64,000 bases of DNA, from contig NC_034410.1 of assembly GCF_002078875.1 (NCBI RefSeq), forward strand, positions 45,171,839 through 45,235,838, read 5' to 3'. Positions 1-10,024 of the stretch are shown here, in pieces. Position 1 is the stretch's first letter; each line of letters begins with the position of its first letter. The DNA is from Numida meleagris. Its lineage: Eukaryota; Chordata; Aves; Galliformes; Numididae. Position numbers and translations under genes: made by a program. The notes beneath the pieces are model-generated. The model made no database searches, was not told where the DNA came from, and worked only from the letters and a program-made list of their open reading frames with translations.

Positions 1-152
1 GCTGGAGGTGGATCCACTTCCACCAGGTCATTCTCCAGAGGTGAATCCACCTCCATGGGCTCTGCATTGCTGCCAGGCAGGTCCACCTGCATGGGCTCAA
101 TGTCATCACCCATTTCCAGCAGCTGCCTCTTCTTGGCAGGTGGCTGTGCCAT
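1..152 (-). CDS. First coding exon of an unrecognised gene, copy 1 (runs off the left edge)
   Basis: This is the minus-strand paralogue of the gene at 8674-9568. The ATG at 152-150 sits in a good context (A at -3, G at +4), and 50 codons are open to the window edge. The encoded start is basic (a KKRQL motif), followed by GDDIEPMQVD, EPMEVD and LVEVDPPP, so the PM-x-V-D element is repeated. The first 140 bases differ from copy 2 at only about 7 positions, and the encoded residues are nearly identical. The remaining exons, if present, lie left of position 1. In copy 1 the frame also stays open upstream of this ATG back to a TAG at about 238, so an earlier start or an upstream exon is possible. 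Function is unknown to me; the family could be a bird-specific multicopy gene or a pseudogene pair. Confidence 0.5.
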   Translation of the reverse strand, partial: MAQPPAKKRQLLEMGDDIEPMQVDLPGSNAEPMEVDSPLENDLVEVDPPP

Positions 153-258
153 CCTGCGCTGCTCAAAAAAGCGAGTCTTTTGCCATTTCAGAGAGAGACC
201 AAGTGCCAGTGGCTCCAAGGTCTCAGCAACTGGATTCTAAATGCAAGTGCGTTGCAAG

Positions 259-367
259 AATGTAGCACGAGGGTTGGGGGAGGGGCTTCTCAAGCACTCT
301 GTGGCTGCCTGGAATGTACCAAGAGGGTCAGGGCAGGGGGTTCTCAAGCACCTTGTAGCTGCTTGAG
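259..367. repeat. Two-unit tandem repeat of about 54 bp
   Basis: Units 259-312 and 313-367 share the frame GAATGTA-C-AGAGGG ... CTCAAGCAC. Copy 2 of the duplication has only one such unit (about 9757-9812), so this is a local gain in copy 1 or a loss in copy 2. It lies upstream of the minus-strand exon, possibly in a 5' UTR or promoter. Confidence 0.65.
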
Positions 368-620
368 GTGGAGCTGTCCTGGTGCCCACAGAGGCACAAG
401 CGGGGGCAAAGCATACTGACACCCCACAGGCAGCCAAGGGAGATGTAACAGTTAACAACGGTTGAGTTTCAAGGGTTGTATGGGCTGTCCTTTCCCATCC
501 CTCGCCTCTGGCCTGGGAGTGTTGGAAGGTGGCATCTGTTCTGCCCTGATGCCAAAGGAGAGGGGTGTGGAGGAGAGGGCCTGGTGTCTTCTGGGCGGCT
601 GCACTGGGCCTGCATTGGGG

Positions 621-3600
621 TGCGTTGGAGGGCCTGTGAGGTCCTTGGGGCCTGGTGCTAGGGTTTTTCACCTAGAGAATGGGAAGGCCGATTCGGGGTT
701 GCTGTCCTCAGCCTGTTCTCTCCTTGGCCATGGAATGAGTGGTTGGAGGTGAAGCCAGGCCCTGCATGGGAGTGCACAAAGAACACCTGGCTATCTGTCA
801 TGCCTCCTGAGAAGTAGTTTGGACAGATTCGGTCTCTGCTACTTTTACTGCAGTAGTGGCTCAAACTTATGAGGAATCTTGTATGTGGCATCAGGGAGCT
901 GGTGCGACAAAATGGCATCTGATATGGAGCTGTGTCATAGGAAATGTGTTGAATAGAATTTCTCTGCATTTCAGTAATTTCACCCATTGTCATTCAATTT
1001 AGTTTTCTGAACTTTTATGGAGTATAAACAGTGGATGTCCTTACAGTGAGTTGGTGGGCGGTGTGTTTCAGCCAGTAGTGCTGACAGTGACAATGGGTCA
1101 CTTTTGCTTGAAGAGATTTTTACAGGGGTGTCTGGTGAAAAAGCATAGCTAATAGTGGTAACTACTTTAAAAAATATCTCTTGTAGGTGAGTATTTATCT
1201 GACAGTGTTAATGTGTTCTTTGTATGTGTTGCATTTTCTTTGGACATAAAGATGAGGCATTATTTTCAGAGAAACCTATGTTTTTGCTATAGATATACAT
1301 TACTTTTTTTGCTTAATTGTGAGTCTTGGCAGTACGGTGCTGGTATAGTTGATGTTGTCTCTAATTCCTTTTAGTGAGAAAACTTGAAATGTTGTGTATA
1401 GTGGAAGGAAAGAAGCCCAAGCATCCTTTAATGAAGTTAAGCTAAGAAGGGTTATAACTAGAGGTGCTAAAATTCTTTGTTGTTCATTTGTAATGATTCT
1501 TTTGACAACACAAGAATAGTGTTTCTGGAAACTGTATTTGCTCCCTTGCAGAGATTCTTTGTTGAAATATGTATTTTTTGCTGAGGAAAGAATTCTAAAT
1601 GTGGAAGGGTGGAACTTCTTAGCTTCTTTGCAGTAACTAAGCCAACTTTGCAGGCCTACTGTCACCAGACATTGAAGGGTTTTTTTAGTTCATTCATTAG
1701 AAAAACAAAAACACTGCTGTGCTTGTTGATAATGCTAGCAGAGATTTCTTGTTGTCAAAGTAAATGGAAGTCACATTGTCACTGGGCTGGGGGCAGTTGT
1801 GATTGCTGGCCTTTGCCAAGCCAAGGTGGGACAGGGCTCTGAAATGGGCTCAGATGCAGCTTGGAGCCTTGCTGGCAGCAGCTTGGTGACATTAACACCA
1901 AGTCCTGCAGAGGCAAAATGTGCAGTTCCTAATGCATGATCCCTAAAACTCATGGATCCCTCTCTAGATAACTTGCTTGTGATGTTTTTAATGCTTAGTT
2001 GTCTCAATCTGACACCTCCCATAGCTGAAACTTGACTGCAGTAGTAAAGTCAGGCCATATATTTTGCTATGCACACTTCAAGTTTGACAGCAGGCAGTTT
2101 GGAGGTATTGGGAAAATGATCCCTGTAGGTTTGTTGGATCTGTGGGGAGGTTGGTAGAGCAAGAGCTAGAGAGATTAGTTACTTGAGGTTACGTTGTAGA
2201 GGAGAGGCATCAGAGCAGGTGAGATGGAGTAGCTTTCAGTCTGTGATTAACTCTGTTGAGGTAGCAGTTTGTTCCAACTGGATGGTACAAATGTTGGTGT
2301 GTTAGTCGCCAACACAGGCCTTTGACCTGACGTCTGAGCTTTTGTTTGGCACCATTTAAAGCAACTACCCCTTAGCCATGTCTGTATTGGCTGTGGGATA
2401 GTCTTCAGCTAGTCTTTTTGTGTTGTATGCTTTTCCCAAGAGCCTCTCTTGGGCTAAGACCCAACGTGCAAGTGAGCAGGCCAACATACAGTGCTCACAC
2501 ACTGCTTTAGAACACAGTCAGGTAAACCTTGTTTCATGAAAGATGGAGGAGATGTTATTCATACATATAGACACAGGCACAACTATGTTAAAATCAGATT
2601 TAAATTCTTTTCTCTCACAGTGGTTCCATAATGTACTCTTTCAGTCCTGCAAGGGCCAGAAGTTTATAAAAATGAAGGAAGCTTTCTTCTCTAAAATACT
2701 TGGATTATTAAATTACTCTATTTTGAAGTCTTCTTGACTATGCCATCTGCTCTTATTGGAAAATCAGTCCAGAGCAGGACTGTATAATGTTAATTGCTTC
2801 ACACATGCAATAAGAGGGTGTCCTATTGCCACAGAGTGAGTACCTTGTGCAGTGTGTGGGTGGCTTTGGAATAAGCTTCACCTGTATCCATGTGGCTCAT
2901 CCCATGCAGGGGCTGGTCTGTTTGAGAAATAGTTCTTAAACTTCATTGGATCATATCTAACCACTGTTTCTATGAGAAGCTTGTTCACCACAGGAGGGCT
3001 TCTCCTCTGGCTGAAAGGTTTGTTGGTGAAACCCTGAGTGTAGATCTGAATGTATAGCTTGTAGCCAGTTCCTCATCCTTTGCAGGAAATGCCGTAAATG
3101 GATGCATCCAAATAGGAGTGATTCAGTTGGTTCTGGTAGAGCTGCCGTTGAAAGCAAATTTCTATACTCACCAGTTTTCATCCCAAAACAATGAAAATTC
3201 TAAACTGGGTTACAAAATGGCTCCTCTCCCTCTGAATATACAATTAAAATCATATAGTATTTTGCTTAAGAAACTCTTTGTGTTCCCCAGGATCCCTGCC
3301 AGCTGCTGTGTGAAGCTGAAGGGGTCTGACAGTTTTGCTGCTGTTGATCAGTGGGGATGCTAATGAAACTAAAAGAATTAGATCAGCTTCCTGTGGCAGC
3401 TTTGTGGGCTCCTGGTGCTCCTTGGTGAGCAGGAGTCTGTCCAGGGAGAGGCAGGCTGGAGCTCAGGTGGTAGGAAACTTGCGCGTCCTTGTTTCCAGCT
3501 CCCTGCTGCTGAGGAGCCAGGTGAACTGCTGCAAAATGGGCAGATATCCAGCTCTGCCTCTGCATTCTGTCAAAAGATCAGTGTTTCTGTTAAATGTTAG

Positions 3601-6600
3601 AATTACAAATTTTGTCATATTGGTTTTGATCTTGCTTACTCCTGACTTGGGAACAAGCTTCTGTTCTTTGGATGAACAACCAAAAGCTACAAGTTCATCG
3701 CTGCCTCAAAGGTGAGCCAATGCCTTTGACTCATTAGGGCTTATTAGTCTGAGTGTCATGTTATACTGACCACAGACATAGCTCCTAGCTGTCTTGGAAA
3801 GCAGGCAAATCTCTGTTCATGACATGGTGAGATCTCTGGCTGGTGTAGTTAGGGAAGCTGTGCTGTCACTTCTGGACTTTTCCTGCAGTCTCCTGTGCCT
3901 GTACAGCAGTGTGGTTGGGTATGTTCATGTAAGCGCTTGTAATTTGTTGCATGTATGAGTGGGCATAACCTTAATGTTCTTTTTTCACAGGCTGTAAGTG
4001 CTGTGATTTGATTTTCAGTATAATATTTTCTTTGAATTTCTTATTTAAAAGGGATGATTTCAAATAAAATGTCTTTGTTTCTTTAAAACCTTGATAATCT
4101 ACATACCTGAGTTCCATTTGAACACTTCTCAAAATTCTTTGAGTGATATTTTGATACGTAATCAGCTTGTATGCAGTAAACGATCTAGAAAGACAACAAA
4201 ATCCATTGTGACTTTCTTCATAGCAAACTCTTGCTGTTAGTCTCACTTTATTTTAGAGAGAAAGAATATGTCCTTCCCACCATCACTTTTTTTTTTTTTA
4301 ATGTAATGTTTGAATGCATGGAACTGTGTGAAGATAGCTTAACTTTTGGTAAGAAGACTGCTGTATTCCTGTAAAATATCTGCTTTTCAAATATAAGCTA
4401 TTGAAGTGAAGAGTGTGTTTCGTTTTGTGTTAGTGTACCATGGCATAGCTTTCATAGCCCCAAGGTCTCTTGGATACCTTTTTGTAGTATGAAGGCAGCT
4501 TATGTTAACCTGAGTGGTCTTGGGCTTCGCTTCTTTGTCTTGATACGATGTTTGCAAGAATTGCTGCAGATGCATACTGAAAGGGGGTTGTGAAAATGAA
4601 CATGTAACCCCAAGGTCTAAAGCAGCACATTCTTGATTTTTTTTCCCCCAAGTGAGTTGGTATAAGATGTGCTGATTTGGTGAGTATTTTTTAATGGTGA
4701 TCTTTTGAAATCAATATCTGAATGTTCATCTGACATCTCTTGAATGTTTTGAGGAAGGCTGGAAGTGGTCCCACAACAGATGACCAACAGACTGATACCT
4801 TTGTTCTGTGGCCCATAAAATCCATTCTTACATAGATTGGTCATCTCTGCGGAACTGTCAAATAACTACAACAGGTTGTGTTTGTCAGCAAAGCAGATAG
4901 GCATTATTTTTCTGTGAAAGTTTACAGTTTTCTGTTGACACCAATACAAACACGTCATCCTCGAAATGGATTAGAATAAGATTGTGTTCTGGGCAGGAGG
5001 GGAAGGAGACAGGTAAAAGAACACATCATGGCCTGAAATGGCATTTTCTTGAAGACAGTTCAGTAACCATTCAAATGACCACCTAGTTCAATTTCACATT
5101 GTAAAGCAAGTGGATGAAACAATGGAGTGCACATTTTCAAAAATGAGGTAAGACAAGTGGTGAGTTTTTTTATATGAAAACCTGTCTCTTGTCTTCATTC
5201 CTGTGACAACTTGGAAAAAGGGAAATTTTGCTTTCTCCAGCTGTCTTCAGTGTTTTGTTGTTGTCCTGTCCCTAAAGGCTCAGCTTTTGTTTGGAGGAAG
5301 GAGAATTTTCACAGCTGTGAAGAAATGGTAGCAGAGACAAAGGTTGGTGAAATGGAAACAAAGTAATTATCATGGAACATGATTTTTCTTCAAGCCATTT
5401 AGGTGCAGGTTAACCAGATCTTGGCTTTTGGGCCTTGTTTGCAGCAATCTTCTGATGCTGTTTTGTGGAATGTGTTGGATAGTCCCAAAGTCGCTTAAGA
5501 CCAGGTATGTTTTCTGATTGTCACCTGATTATATTGAGCATTACTGCACTGCTAAACTGTAGGTAGCAATTTAAAGTATATGCTTCTCGTGCAATATTTC
5601 TGCTATTTTAACATCAGAAGTGGTTTTAGAAATATCTTTCTAGAAAGTCATAAACAAGAAGGAAAATGTTGAAACTTATTAGTGTTAATAAGCTATTAAT
5701 CTGCAGTATCCCTCTACTCCACAATGAACTATCTGTAGAGTTCAGCAGTGGGTTTAATTTTTCAGAGCAACTTCATTCTGTGAAACTGAGACTGGCTACC
5801 AGGGAGAAATAGTCTGACCTATAACCTTACTTGGGATTATCATATCTCTGGGTATTCTGCCTTATTCCAACTAGAAATGGGAGATTATCGAGTCTGAAGG
5901 GTGTGGATAGCTGTGTTGGATTTCCACATGTGTAAAACATCCGTATTTGCATCTGCAGGATTTCAGTTTTGTCTAATAAATTCTACTGAGTATGTGTTAT
6001 CCAATGCCTGTGAAGTTCTTTCTCTTCAGGAAATCCTATTCAGAAAACTCTCCCTGGTTTTATCTTGGGCATGGCTGGACAGTACAGCTTTGTTTTCTTG
6101 GAGCTGTCATTTTCATCTTGCCCTTATAATCTGATAGATCTATGTTGGCAATTTGACACAAGATAAATTGGGCAATGTGTGAAGTATGTATTGTAGGAGA
6201 AGAAAAGAAAAGCTTGTCGCTATTTTTTTAAAAATTATTTTTATCCCTTAAACTGAGAAATGCAGGTTAAGGTAGAAGGTAGGTGTTGGCTATCCCCTGG
6301 TCTAGGAGAAGAGGTGCTGGCTAGGAAACAAGAAGTTTTGCATTTGGATCTAGCCCTGGTGGATCTTCTAAACTAGACCAAATTGCTTTCCTCCTCTGAC
6401 TCTTTCCATGTTTCCCAACTAGAGGTAGTACAGTAACATGGTGCTCAGCAAGGTGGAGATTGATGCTGGGCTCAATGGTACACACAGAGATCTCCAGACA
6501 TATCTGCTCAATTAGTGTTCTTTAGACAGATACATGTGTTAAAATGTTGTTTACATGAGCAGACTATAGCAGTTGCAGGGCGAAAAAGCTTACTTAGTGA

Positions 6601-6961
6601 AGCTTTGTGAATATTCCATCTCACTGAACGAAGTGTTACTCAGTAAGAAGTCCATTTAGAAGTTTCCAGGAGAGTCAAATAGAATTCTGACTTCACAAAG
6701 TGTAGCTGAAACAGCTTGTGGAAATGCAGCCCTTTGACCCAGAAACAACTGGAAATGTATTGAACTGTTTGAAGGTAGCAATTTCATTGTGTCAGTTACC
6801 CATTGTTCATGTGCTAGGGTAAAAAAAAAAAAATAGTCACACACCTGGCACAGAAAGATTATATCAACCTGGTGTCATGGTTTTGTGATTTTTTTTTTTT
6901 GTTGTTGTCAGTATTCCACATCATAACATCATGTAAAGCACTAGCATTTTTAAAGAGTTAA
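621..6961. other. Non-coding stretch, nothing recognised
   Basis: The sequence is AT-rich, with short open frames only (longest about 126 codons at 3335-3715, no family signal). Simple A or T runs occur at about 4288-4300, 6822-6834 and 6888-6900. I see no coding exon I can support, no RNA gene and no clear transposon. The weak similarity of 621-760 to the duplicated gene flank cannot be tested, because copy 2 is interrupted by CR1 sequence there. Confidence 0.6.
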
Positions 6962-7463
6962 TGTCCTGGTTTCTGGGGACTGCCTTTTTTGGGTGTTTGG
7001 TCCTCCGAGGGGGAGGGGAAGGAGCTGCACTCCCCAGGAGTCTTTGTGTCTGGAAGGGGTGGTGAAGCCACCTGGCAGACCGAGCACTCTCTTCTCTTCA
7101 TACCTGATGGAGAAGCACATGGTCCCTCAGCAGCTTATGGTGTAAGAATCTCAGTTTGGAACCCTCTCTGTTTGATTTATTGGCCTCAATTTCGATATAA
7201 TATTTAGTAAATTAACATTCCTCCTCAGATTGGTGCTGCTGTTTTGTTTTAGACCCGTCTACGATTTTCCTACCCTTCCCTTTTTCCCTTTGTGTCCCCA
7301 CAGCATGGGTCCATGGGTCCCCTGCCGCATTAACCATGGGACTGGTCCGAGCCGGCCCCTAAACTGCCAACACCTTTTTTTTCTCCTCTGTTTCCATGCC
7401 GGTGGGCCTGTGGGCCTGCTGTCCCCCTGTCACGGACACAGATCCATAGATAACGCCGTGACA
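6962..7463. mobile_element. Possible solo LTR remnant
   Basis: A GC-richer block of about 500 bp stands out from its AT-rich flanks. It starts with TGTCCTGG and ends with CCGTGACA, so it has TG...CA ends. The central part resembles avian retroviral LTRs: a TATA-like run near 7195-7205 and an AATAAA on the minus strand near 7177-7182. The right end carries a perfect 8-bp inverted repeat, TGTCACGG at 7428 and CCGTGACA at 7456. No flanking target-site duplication could be matched by eye and no gag, pol or env frame is nearby, so orientation and family remain uncertain. It could instead be a GC-rich unique island. Confidence 0.4.
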
Positions 7464-8624
7464 CCTGGTTTGCTTTGAGTGTGCTCCAGTCAGGCTCCTA
7501 TAAGTTCATAATGACGTATTTTTGTTCCTGCGAAAGAGGAAGGCTTTTCAAAACAAACCAAAAAAAAACCCAACTAAATTGCTTGGGCTATTTATTGATC
7601 TTAATAAGGCCTTGAATGTTGTGAGTCATAAAAGTCTTGTAAAGCGATTTCTCATAAGAGGCCTATGGAGGTCTCAGTGTTTCTGCAGGAATGGCTGCTA
7701 GTGACAGATTGGTTACTAGTGAATGAAATTGGTTTTGAAGTCTTCAGGTTTGTTGTACACTACTTGTTACTGAGCTCACAGCTCAACTGATGTCGAAACT
7801 TTCACTGAGGAATTCCTAAATGACTCAGATATAGTCTTTAGCACCTTCTAACGTTAATAAGCTTTAGCATATTTTACCTTTTAATACCATTTTCAAGAGT
7901 GCTTTTGTTGTTTTGCTGAAAGTAAATGAGATTCCATGAATAATTTCAGGAAAGCAAGAGGATACAGTTATAAATATCTGAGATGGATTTCAATATATGA
8001 GATCTGTTTCAAAAGTAGTTCTTCATATTTTATTATGTTATTATGTTTTATTATGTTACTAAGCCTCAGAAATGACCTTAGGTTTTGACATCTGGCAAAA
8101 ATAGGAGGCATTACTTTTGGAGTGAACTATACATTACGTCAAAATAATTATTCTTCAGTACTTTGTAGGCAAAAAGATGACTACCACCAAAGTAATGTCA
8201 TTAACTTAAACCAAAATGTTCTGCTTTACTTACATGCTTGTCCTGATGAGTGCTTATACTTATTTTCTGTTCGAGCATCTCTATTCTGTAACCAGTCAGT
8301 TGTTGAGAGGAAGGGGAATGCTGTGAGTTTTCTGACTGTGTAAAACTACTTTTTCTACAGTCAAGAGGGGCTCTTTCCTATGTTCTTGATGATGTGTATC
8401 TGAAATATCTCTGCCATGTGCTGAGGCAGGGCAAGGGGACAGCCTCAGTGGAGTGTGCAGAGTGGTGGTTGTTCCTCAGGCTGGAAATCAGGGCAGCGTG
8501 TCCTGCTGCGGGGTACGTTCCTGTGTGCAGGAGACAAGGAGGGGACGCGGGAACCTACGTGTAAACGCTAAGGTTCCTAAAGCAGAGAGATAATTGCTGT
8601 TTTCCTTTTAAAAAAGAAAATGTG
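7464..8624. other. Non-coding stretch downstream of the unknown gene
   Basis: Mostly AT-rich sequence with a small ATTATGTT tandem near 8027-8057. A GC-richer patch at about 8400-8560 lies just beyond the 3' end of the minus-strand gene. No coding signal was found. Confidence 0.5.
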
Positions 8625-8630
8625 TTTATT
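8625..8630 (-). terminator. Poly(A) signal AATAAA of the unknown minus-strand gene
   Basis: TTTATT on the plus strand gives AATAAA on the minus strand, about 44 nt after the TAA at 8676-8674. This is a normal position for a short 3' UTR. In AT-rich DNA such a hexamer is common by chance, so it supports the gene model only weakly. Confidence 0.45.
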
Positions 8631-8673
8631 TTGTTTTGTGGTTTTTACTTCTTTCTTATTTTGTTTGGTTCCT

Positions 8674-9568
8674 TTAAATTGTTGATAGTCCAGTCTTGAA
8701 AGAAGAGTCCAAACAAAGCATCTGGACTGGATCTTCCTGCTGAAGTTCTGTACATCTTCCTGTCTGAACCAAAGTCTGCTTCTCCGTGGGACCAGCTGTG
8801 TCTGTGACTTGTTTTTGTTCCTCCTCTCCCCCTGGGGAGTGATTATGGATGGCAGCAGGGAGGATGGGCTCACAGGGGCCTTGGCTGTCAAGAGAAGGAT
8901 GATCAGGAACTGGAGGCTCCGTGTGAGCCTGTGGAATGGCCCTGAGTCAGGGCTCTCCCTCCCAGCTAAGGATAAACTTATGGGATCCTCGTGCACCTGC
9001 GATGTTCAAGGCCCCTGGAAGTCGAGGTCCCTCCACCAGACTCGTCCCGCTGCCCTGGCATAGCAGCTCTGAGGACAGCAGTCCCTGCCCTGCCCTCTTC
9101 CTCAGGACTTGGTGAAGAAGAGATGAGAGGGCTTGGGAAGGGACGAGGGAGGGGGACATGAAGGAAGGGCTCGTAGGAGCTTTGGCTGTGAAAAGAAGAA
9201 TGTCCAGGAAATGGAGGCTCCATGTGAGCACGCAGGATGGCTGCGAGCTGGGGCTCTCCTGGGTAAGGGCAAACTCACAGGACGGGAGGATCAGTGCCAC
9301 ATCGAGGTGGCCTTTTCATGGGAGGTGGATGGATCCTGGCATCCCTGCAATGAAACTTGGGGCGCGATCTCTTCCTGATCAGCCTGGCAGTGACAGAGTG
9401 ATGGCCAGTCTGCCCTGCTGGAGGTGGATCCACTTCCATCAGGTCGTCCTCCAGAGGTGGATCTGCCTCCATGGGCTCTGCATTGCTGCCAGGCAGGTCC
9501 ACCTGCATGGGCTCAATGTCATCACCCATTTCCATCAGCTGCCTCTTCTTTAAACGTGGCTGCTCCAT
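8674..9568 (-). CDS. Unrecognised three-exon gene, copy 2 (predicted 229 aa, proline-rich)
   Basis: I do not recognise this protein. Exon 1 (9568-9279) starts with an ATG in a strong context (G at -3 and +4) and ends at a donor reading GTGAGT. Exon 2 (9185-8997) follows a pyrimidine-rich acceptor ending TTTTCACAG and ends CAG|GTGCAC. Exon 3 (8884-8674) follows CTCTTGACAG and ends in TAA. Intron lengths are 93 and 112 bp. Both junctions are phase 2, and the 690-nt join has no internal stop. Residues 1-13 are basic (KKRQL). Residues 15-50 are acidic, with EPMQVD, EPMEAD and LMEVDPPP. Residues 60-90 are Arg/Pro-rich (RLIRKRSRP, MKRPPR). The rest is Pro/Ser/Gly-rich and probably disordered. No catalytic motif, signal peptide or membrane segment is seen; the basic stretches suggest a nuclear protein (inference). 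The ancestral exon-2 donor appears mutated to ATAAGT, so the copy may be decaying or may use the GTGCAC site. Confidence 0.55.
8861..8981. repeat. Internal duplication unit A (partner 9161-9278)
   Basis: This unit covers intron 2 and the start of exon 3 of the minus-strand gene. It aligns with 9161-9278, offset 301 bp. The shared parts include TTGGCTGT at the acceptor, the TGGAGGCTCC block and the GGGCTCTCC block. The unit includes the acceptor region and the position homologous to the intron-1 donor, which here reads ATAAGT rather than GTGAGT on the minus strand. Confidence 0.7.
9161..9278. repeat. Internal duplication unit B (partner 8861-8981)
   Basis: This unit covers intron 1 and the start of exon 2 of the minus-strand gene. 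The pair shows that exons 2 and 3 come from duplication of one phase-2 exon with its intron. The encoded exon starts are also related (QSSYEP versus QGPCEP). Confidence 0.7.
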
Positions 9569-10018
9569 CCCGTCCGCAGAAGTAAAACTTTTGAGTATCT
9601 CTCTCAAGGAGATGAACTGCCTCTGGCTGGGTCAGCTCAGAGACTGGGGTTGAGGGCAGCTCAGTGGCCATGGCAACAGGATTCTGAGTGCCCCATGCTG
9701 GTCCAAACATGGTGGCTGGCAGCTGGGGCCTGCAGCCATATCTGGGAGGCAGTGGCATGAATGTACCAAGAGGGTCAGGGCAGGGTGTTCTCAAGCACCC
9801 TGCAGCTGCCTCGGGTGGAGCCGTCCTGGTGCCAACAGCAGCAGAGTAGGAGCAAAGCATATGGACATCTCACAGGCAGCCAAGGGAGATGCAGTCATTA
9901 AAACTGGTTGAATTTCGAGGGTTGTATTGGCTATCCTTTTCCATCCCTCGCCTTTGGTCCTGGAGCGTGAGAAGGTGGCATCTCTTCTGCCCTGATCCCA
10001 AAGGAGAGGAGTTACAAA
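9417..10018. repeat. Segmental duplication, copy 2 (partner at 1-620)
   Basis: This is the same-orientation partner of the left-end block. Homology stops where CR1 sequence begins at about 10020. The part from 9569 upward is the 5' flank of the minus-strand gene. A minus-strand CCAAT lies at 9930-9926; the matching bases in copy 1 read CCCAT, so the motif is not shared. No convincing TATA box was seen. Confidence 0.75.
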
Positions 10019-10024
10019 GGTGTA

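Larger units (their letters stand above)
1..620. repeat. Segmental duplication, copy 1 (partner at 9417-10018)
   Basis: The block aligns colinearly and in the same orientation with 9417-10018. Positions 1-140 match 9417-9558 at roughly 95 percent by eye. Positions 153-300 correspond poorly to 9569-9750, with an indel of about 31 bp. Positions 313-600 match 9757-10012 at about 80 percent. The shared part covers the first coding exon and upstream flank of the unknown minus-strand gene. Copy 1 is cut by the window edge, so the left limit of the duplication is not visible. Confidence 0.8.

Noticed and set aside
2257..2278. let-7-like start TGAGGTAGCAGTTTGTT
   Set aside because: No complementary arm (CTGCTACC-type) within the next 80 bases, so no precursor hairpin can form.
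3335..3715. 126-codon plus-strand open frame
   Set aside because: No motif, no support in flanking sequence, and it overlaps several frames of similar length on both strands.
8577..8996. 139-codon minus-strand frame as a single-exon gene
   Set aside because: It overlaps exon 3 and intron 2 of the spliced model in a different frame; the spliced reading has better signals.
1..10018. The two 600-bp direct repeats as a pair of LTRs around a provirus
   Set aside because: The repeats carry a splice-bounded coding exon, lack TG...CA ends, and no gag, pol or env frame or primer-binding site lies between them.
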